In this document: piece by piece, positions 14,657 through 19,317 of the stretch | Position numbering within the stretch: the first letter of the stretch is position 1 | Layout: each line of letters opens with the position of its first letter | Position numbers and translations under genes: made by a program | Assembly (NCBI GenBank): GCA_964552655.1 | Contig: CAZKHG010000060.1 | Span: 1-19,317 of the forward strand | Origin: CAZKHG01 sp964552655 | GTDB taxonomy: Bacteria > Bacteroidota > Bacteroidia > Bacteroidales > Tenuifilaceae | Length of the DNA stretch: 19,317 bases | Direction of reading: 5' to 3' | The notes under the pieces: model-generated | What the model saw: the letters and a program-made list of their open reading frames with translations, nothing else | What the model was told of the DNA's origin: nothing | Database searches by the model: none

Positions 14657-14707
14657 ACTACCTTAGCTCGTTAGAATACTATTAACAAATCAAACCTCTG
14701 ATTAATT

Positions 14708-17122
14708 ATGATAATAAACTACATTAAGGTTGCGGTACGAAATCTGTTGACCCATAAAGGTTACCTGTTTATCAATATAACAGGATTGGCTATTGGAATT
14801 GCAAGTGCATTGCTCATAATGCTTTATGTTGTTGATGAATTTAGCTACGATAAAATACACGATAATGCCAAAAACATTTATCGGATCAACCTGGATGCGA
14901 AAATTCAGGGCCAGGAGCTTATTGGGGGAATCAGCTGTGTGCCGGTAAGCCCTACAATGGTAAACTCCTACCCCGATGCACTAAACTATTGCAGGATATT
15001 CACTTTTGGCGGTGAACCTATAATCCGTTTTGAGGATAAATCGTTTGTTGAGAAGAAAGTAATTTTTGTTGATTCCACTTTTTTTCAGGTATTCGATGGT
15101 TTTAAACTTTTAAAAGGGGACATAAAGAATATTCTTAACAAAAAAAACCAGCTGGTTTTAACCGAATCAACCGCTTACCGGTACTTTGGCAATCAGGATC
15201 CGGTTGGTAAAATGGTTCAATTTGGGCAAAACAGGGAAAACTGGGAGGTGGTTGGTGTTGTAAAAAATCCTCCGGCAAACAGCCATATCAAATTCGAAAT
15301 TCTATGCTCCTTCGTTACCTCTCCCCTGTCACAAAATACATTTTGGATAGGTAATAATGTTTACTCATACATTCTGGTAAAAGATGGTGTAAAGCCAAAA
15401 GAGCTGGATGAAAAACTTGCTGAACTGACCAAAACCCACGCAGGGCCTCAGTTTGAGCAATTTGCTCAAATTTCAATGGACGACTTCGGGAAATCTGGTA
15501 ACAGGTATGGCTATTTTACCCAACCCATTCTGGATATTCATCTGAATTCCAGCTTGCAATATGAAATGGAACCAGGTGGCAATAAGGTAATGGTGTATGT
15601 ATTTTTGCTTATAGCAGTATTTATAATCATTATAGCCGCCATAAATTTTATGAACCTGGCTACAGCCCGTTCATCGAAAAGAGCGCGTGAGGTAGGAATG
15701 CGAAAAGTGTTTGGTTCAACCAAAGGCAGGTTGGTGGGTCAGTTTCTCACGGAATCAATCATCATCAGCTCAGTTGCTTTGATAATCTCAATATTACTCG
15801 TTCTGCTGGCTCTGCCAACATTCAATGATATCGCAAGCAAAAGTTTGGATCTTTCAACGTTCCCACTTGCGATTACTATTGGTTCGCTAATAGGAATAAT
15901 CATAATAGTGGGCCTTTTTGCTGGCAGCTACCCCGCTTTTTTCCTTGCCAGCTTTGAACCCATTAAAGTGATTAAAGGGAAACTTGCGACCGGGGCGAAA
16001 AATAGTACACTTAGGGGAATTCTGGTTATTATTCAATTTACAATTACAATAGGATTAATTGCCTCAACGCTAATTGTTAATAAACAGATAAACTTTGTCA
16101 GGAACAAGGATTTAGGGTACAGCGTTGAAAACAGGATCTTTATTAACAGGGGCTATGCAATTCCCAGGGATAAAAGGGAGGCTTTTCTGGATGAGCTGAA
16201 AAAAATCCCTAATGTTGAGAACGTAACAGGTACAACAGGAATACCGGGTACCATCACCCCAAATACAGCAATCTTACCTCAGGGCGCTGCAAGCAATGAA
16301 ACCAATGTGATAAGTTTCTACTATACTGACTATGACTTTATTCAAACCATGAATTTAAGTTTAGTGAATGGCAGAAATTTCAGCAAGGAATTTGCCAGCG
16401 ATTCCTCTGCCATGATTATTAACGAGGCTGCCGTTAAGGCACTTGGGCTTAAAGATTCAGTTCTGGATAGAATGCTCTTACTCAACATCAACCAACCATA
16501 TAAAGTGATAGGTGTTGTTAAGGATTTCAACTTTGAATCATTGCATAAGGCAATTAGCCCCATGGCCTTAATGTATGCCCCGGCATCAAACTATATTGTT
16601 ATCAAACTAGGAAATGCAAACCAACAAAATACAATTAAAGCCATTGAAGCTAAGTGGAAAGAATTTCTACCCGACCAGACCTTTGATTATATCTATTTCA
16701 GCCAGCATTTAGACAATTTGTATGGTTCGGAAAAGCGGGCAAGGGTTCTATTCACCGGATTCAGTATTCTGGCAATTATCATTGCATCGCTTGGGTTGCT
16801 GGGGTTGGCCTCTTACTCTGCCGAGCAAAGAACCCGTGAAATTGGCATCAGAAAAGTGATTGGAGCCTCTGAGCTGACAGTTATCAAACTTCTGCTGAAA
16901 GAAATCAACGTTTTATTCATTATCTCTACCGTAATAGCATGGCCAATTGCCTGGTACCTGATGAGCCGGTGGCTGGAAAATTTTGCATTCCGGATCAACC
17001 TTAGCCCGTTAGAATTCATTCTGGCATCTGTGATGGCCTACCTGGTTGCAATAATAACCGTTAGCTATCAGGCGCTTAAAGCTGCTCAGTCTAATCCAGC
17101 GGTAACTCTAAAATATGAATAG
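14708..17122 (+). CDS. ABC transporter permease with two MacB/FtsX modules
   Basis: An 804-aa inner-membrane permease of the Bacteroidota MacB/FtsX type. One transmembrane helix at about residues 19-42 is followed by a periplasmic MacB-like domain (about 43-290). Three helices follow near 295-316, 345-370 and 382-410, ending in the hallmark GSYPAFFLASFEPIKVIKG. A second module begins with a helix at about 436-456, a second periplasmic domain, and three more helices near 680-704, 734-757 and 767-792. Cytoplasmic motifs ARSSKRAREVGMRKVFGSTK and AEQRTREIGIRKVIGASE mark the FtsX domains. Such proteins couple ATP use to movement of lipids, peptides or lipoproteins, or to signalling in the envelope. 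No ATP-binding subunit is encoded beside it here. The substrate is unknown. Confidence 0.93.
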   Translation: MIINYIKVAVRNLLTHKGYLFINITGLAIGIASALLIMLYVVDEFSYDKIHDNAKNIYRINLDAKIQGQELIGGISCVPVSPTMVNSYPDALNYCRIFTFGGEPIIRFEDKSFVEKKVIFVDSTFFQVFDGFKLLKGDIKNILNKKNQLVLTESTAYRYFGNQDPVGKMVQFGQNRENWEVVGVVKNPPANSHIKFEILCSFVTSPLSQNTFWIGNNVYSYILVKDGVKPKELDEKLAELTKTHAGPQFEQFAQISMDDFGKSGNRYGYFTQPILDIHLNSSLQYEMEPGGNKVMVYVFLLIAVFIIIIAAINFMNLATARSSKRAREVGMRKVFGSTKGRLVGQFLTESIIISSVALIISILLVLLALPTFNDIASKSLDLSTFPLAITIGSLIGIIIIVGLFAGSYPAFFLASFEPIKVIKGKLATGAKNSTLRGILVIIQFTITIGLIASTLIVNKQINFVRNKDLGYSVENRIFINRGYAIPRDKREAFLDELKKIPNVENVTGTTGIPGTITPNTAILPQGAASNETNVISFYYTDYDFIQTMNLSLVNGRNFSKEFASDSSAMIINEAAVKALGLKDSVLDRMLLLNINQPYKVIGVVKDFNFESLHKAISPMALMYAPASNYIVIKLGNANQQNTIKAIEAKWKEFLPDQTFDYIYFSQHLDNLYGSEKRARVLFTGFSILAIIIASLGLLGLASYSAEQRTREIGIRKVIGASELTVIKLLLKEINVLFIISTVIAWPIAWYLMSRWLENFAFRINLSPLEFILASVMAYLVAIITVSYQALKAAQSNPAVTLKYE

Positions 17123-17226
17123 TTTAACACTTATTAACACTTTTGCCTGATATAAAATGCAAACAAATCGGTCTTTGAGGGTAGTCCCTTTTAGCTAATC
17201 TATTAAAAATTACACACCAAGAAACC

Positions 17227-19317
17227 ATGAAAAAGAAATCGAAAATTTTAGTTCTTTCAATGATTTTTGCCAGTGCGTTTACATTTGGATATGGGAAAAA
17301 TGTTGAAATCATTCAAAAATCCTATACATCGGTAACCACATCCAATCATGCCCCAATAATCATTGATGGAATGATTGATGATGAGGTATGGGAAAGTGTA
17401 CCCTGGGGTGATAAATTTATTCAGCGATCCCCATACGATGGGAAAGAACCCACTCAAAAAACCTCATTTAAAATTCTATTTGATGATGATTTTCTCTACG
17501 TGGCAATAAAAGCCTGGGATACGTCTCCCGATAGCATTGTAAGAAGGGTTTCAAGGCGCGATAATATTGATGGCGATAAGGTTGGGCTGGCAATTGATTC
17601 CTATTTTGATAAAAGAACAGCTTTTGCTTTTTGGGTAAATGCAGCAGGTGTAAAAAACGATTTCATTCTTACCAATGATGGCGATAACCAGGATTCAAAC
17701 TGGGACCCGATTTGGTGGGCAAAAACATCTGTTGATAACGAGGGGTGGAATGCCGAGATGAAAATCCCATTGAACCAGCTCAGGTTTGCAAAATCCATGA
17801 ATATTCATTGGGGTTTACAGGTGGGCAGGTTACTGTTCAGAAAGGAGGAAGCATCCTACTGGCAGCATGTGCCACGCGAGGTTTCAGGTTGGGTTACCCA
17901 TTTTGGCGAACTTGATGGTGATAATGGCTTAAGCCCGAAAAAACAGGTTGAGGTTGCCCCCTATTTTGTAACTAAAACAGAACGATTTAATAGTGAGGTC
18001 GGAAATCCATTCATGACAGGAAAACGAAACGGGCTAAATGCGGGTATTGATGCCAAGGTTGGTCTTACCAACGATTTTACGTTAGACCTAACCGTTAACC
18101 CTGATTTCGGGCAGGTTGAAGCCGACCCTGCAGTGGTAAACCTTACCGCTTTCGAAACCTATTTCCCGGAGAAACGCCCGTTCTTTATCGAAGGCCGAAG
18201 TCTTTTCGATTTCAGGCTAATGGGCGGCGATGGCGACCAGGAATCGGAGAATCTTTTCTACTCCAGAAGAATTGGACGTTCCCCACAGATTTACCCCGAT
18301 CTGGCAGACAACGAGTTTGCTAATGTACCCGATAATACCACCATTCTGGGTGCCGCCAAAATCACGGGTAAAAATAGAAACGGGCTTTCGGTTGGTATAA
18401 TGGAAAGTTTAACCGCTAAAACCTACGCCGAGATTGATAATGTTGGCCAAAGAAATCATGAGGTTGTTGAACCCTTAACAAACTATTTCGTTTCAAGCCT
18501 GAGAAAGGATTATAACGGGGGGAATACAGTAATAGGCGGAATTATCACCTCTACAAACCGGCAGCTGACACCAACCACCGAAAACCTATTGCATAGCAAT
18601 GCCTACTCAGGCGGAGTGGATATTCTGCATCAGTGGGCCAACAAAAAATATTTATTCAACTTCAGGACTTATTTCAGCAGGGTTGAAGGAAGCAAAGAGG
18701 CTATTTTAAACACCCAGGAATCGCCGGTCAGGTACTTTCAACGGGTAGATGCGAAACATGTGAGTATTGATTCATCCCGTACATCGCTAAACGGTTCGGG
18801 TGGCTTGATACAAGCCGGGAAAGTTGGAGAAGGACATTTCAGGTACCTGGGATTTGTTTCCTGGAAATCGCCGCAGCTGGAGATTAACGATATTGGGTTT
18901 ACAACGAATGTGGATGATATCTTCCAGGTGTTCTGGGTTGGGTACAGGTACTGGGAGCCTATATCAATTTTCAGAAATATCAACCTAAACTTTAACCAGT
19001 GGACTGGTTGGAACTTTGCCGGGAACTCAACCTATAAAGGCGGAAATGTTAATTTTTACATGCAGTTTAAAAACTATTGGGGATTTGGGGCAGGAGTAAA
19101 CCGCAATGGCAGCAGGCTATCCAATTCTGCATTAAGGGGTGGACCAATGCTGGCATTACCAGGTAACTGGAATTTATGGTATAACATTGAGTCTGATCAA
19201 AGAAAATCCCTAACGTATTTAATAGGCGGTTCCAGCAACTGGGGTGATCTCAATTTTCAAAGATCTAATGCATTCTTTGGGATGATCTCCTTCAAACCTT
19301 CTAATAGTATTCTGCTA
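17227..19317 (+). CDS. DUF5916 / CBM9-like outer-membrane protein (partial, C-terminus missing)
   Basis: I translated 697 codons from ATG 17227 to the window edge without a stop. Residues 1-22 are a signal peptide (MKKKSKILVLSMIFASAFTF). Residues about 40-220 form a carbohydrate-binding family-9-like (DOMON) domain, with IIIDGMIDDEVWESVPWGD, FKILFDDDFLYVAIKAWD, AFWVNAAGVKNDFI and WNAEMKIPLNQLRF. It continues into the DUF5916 domain, with DFTLDLTVNPDFGQVEADPA and FPEKRPFFIEG, and then alternating short hydrophobic strands like an outer-membrane beta-barrel. Family members are large proteins of about 700-900 aa, so roughly the last 100 residues or more are missing. The function of the family is poorly known. 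It follows the permease after 104 nt, and co-transcription is possible but unproven. Confidence 0.88.
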   Translation, partial: MKKKSKILVLSMIFASAFTFGYGKNVEIIQKSYTSVTTSNHAPIIIDGMIDDEVWESVPWGDKFIQRSPYDGKEPTQKTSFKILFDDDFLYVAIKAWDTSPDSIVRRVSRRDNIDGDKVGLAIDSYFDKRTAFAFWVNAAGVKNDFILTNDGDNQDSNWDPIWWAKTSVDNEGWNAEMKIPLNQLRFAKSMNIHWGLQVGRLLFRKEEASYWQHVPREVSGWVTHFGELDGDNGLSPKKQVEVAPYFVTKTERFNSEVGNPFMTGKRNGLNAGIDAKVGLTNDFTLDLTVNPDFGQVEADPAVVNLTAFETYFPEKRPFFIEGRSLFDFRLMGGDGDQESENLFYSRRIGRSPQIYPDLADNEFANVPDNTTILGAAKITGKNRNGLSVGIMESLTAKTYAEIDNVGQRNHEVVEPLTNYFVSSLRKDYNGGNTVIGGIITSTNRQLTPTTENLLHSNAYSGGVDILHQWANKKYLFNFRTYFSRVEGSKEAILNTQESPVRYFQRVDAKHVSIDSSRTSLNGSGGLIQAGKVGEGHFRYLGFVSWKSPQLEINDIGFTTNVDDIFQVFWVGYRYWEPISIFRNINLNFNQWTGWNFAGNSTYKGGNVNFYMQFKNYWGFGAGVNRNGSRLSNSALRGGPMLALPGNWNLWYNIESDQRKSLTYLIGGSSNWGDLNFQRSNAFFGMISFKPSNSILL

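Larger units (their letters stand above)
14366..14707. other. 342-nt intergenic region before the ABC permease
   Basis: No reading frame with recognisable features is found here. It holds the 3' end of the isomerase transcript without a clear terminator, two copies of TGTTCGG spaced by exactly 20 bp (14536-14542 and 14556-14562), a perfect palindrome, and a weak sigma-54-like element. No TAnnTTTG promoter is seen. Confidence 0.7.

Noticed and set aside
1..19317. Mobile elements, CRISPR arrays or defence genes
   Set aside because: No transposase, integrase, spaced direct repeats or defence-type domains were seen in any frame I examined.

Overview
The window looks like ordinary chromosomal DNA of a Bacteroidota (Bacteroidetes) bacterium, probably of the Bacteroidales/Marinilabiliales type. 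The reasons are an AT-rich base composition, almost no Shine-Dalgarno sequences, several promoters of the Bacteroidota form (TTG, about 19-21 nt, then TAnnTTTG), and typical families: an FtsX/MacB-type 804-aa permease, a DUF5916 protein, and ZapA next to RNase Y. I see no phage, insertion sequence, CRISPR array or obvious island.

Left part (1-3933, all minus strand): a four-gene nucleotide-sugar operon read from right to left. It holds a WbpE-type aminotransferase, a WbpD-type N-acetyltransferase, a WbpB/WlbA-type 3-dehydrogenase and a TviB/WbpO-type UDP-sugar 6-dehydrogenase cut by the window edge. Together these make a complete route from UDP-GlcNAc to UDP-2,3-diacetamido-2,3-dideoxy-glucuronate, a precursor for O-antigen or other surface polysaccharide.

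Middle-left (4013-6452, minus strand): a housekeeping cluster with a small coiled-coil protein, ZapA, a 6S RNA candidate directly after the zapA stop codon, and RNase Y. A well-formed promoter lies in front of the coiled-coil gene, back to back with a promoter for the divergent M23 peptidase.

Middle-right (6522-14365, plus strand): envelope and housekeeping genes. They are an M23 (LytM) peptidase, an LpxL/HtrB-like lipid A acyltransferase, a secreted protein of unknown function one base upstream of anmK, a C69 dipeptidase, ribosomal protein L19 with a structured leader, tRNA-Arg(ACG) with its own promoter and terminator, and an exported cyclophilin.

Right end (14366-19317, plus strand): a 342-nt intergenic region carrying a perfect 10-bp palindrome and a weak sigma-54-like element leads into a two-module ABC permease that has no ATPase gene beside it. 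It is followed by a large DUF5916/CBM9-like outer-membrane protein cut by the window edge.

Most of the window is conserved core biology. The points most worth checking are the permease control region, the unusual apex of the 6S RNA, the rplS leader, the coiled-coil partner of ZapA and the unknown secreted protein coupled to anmK. I found no convincing evidence of an entirely new system.
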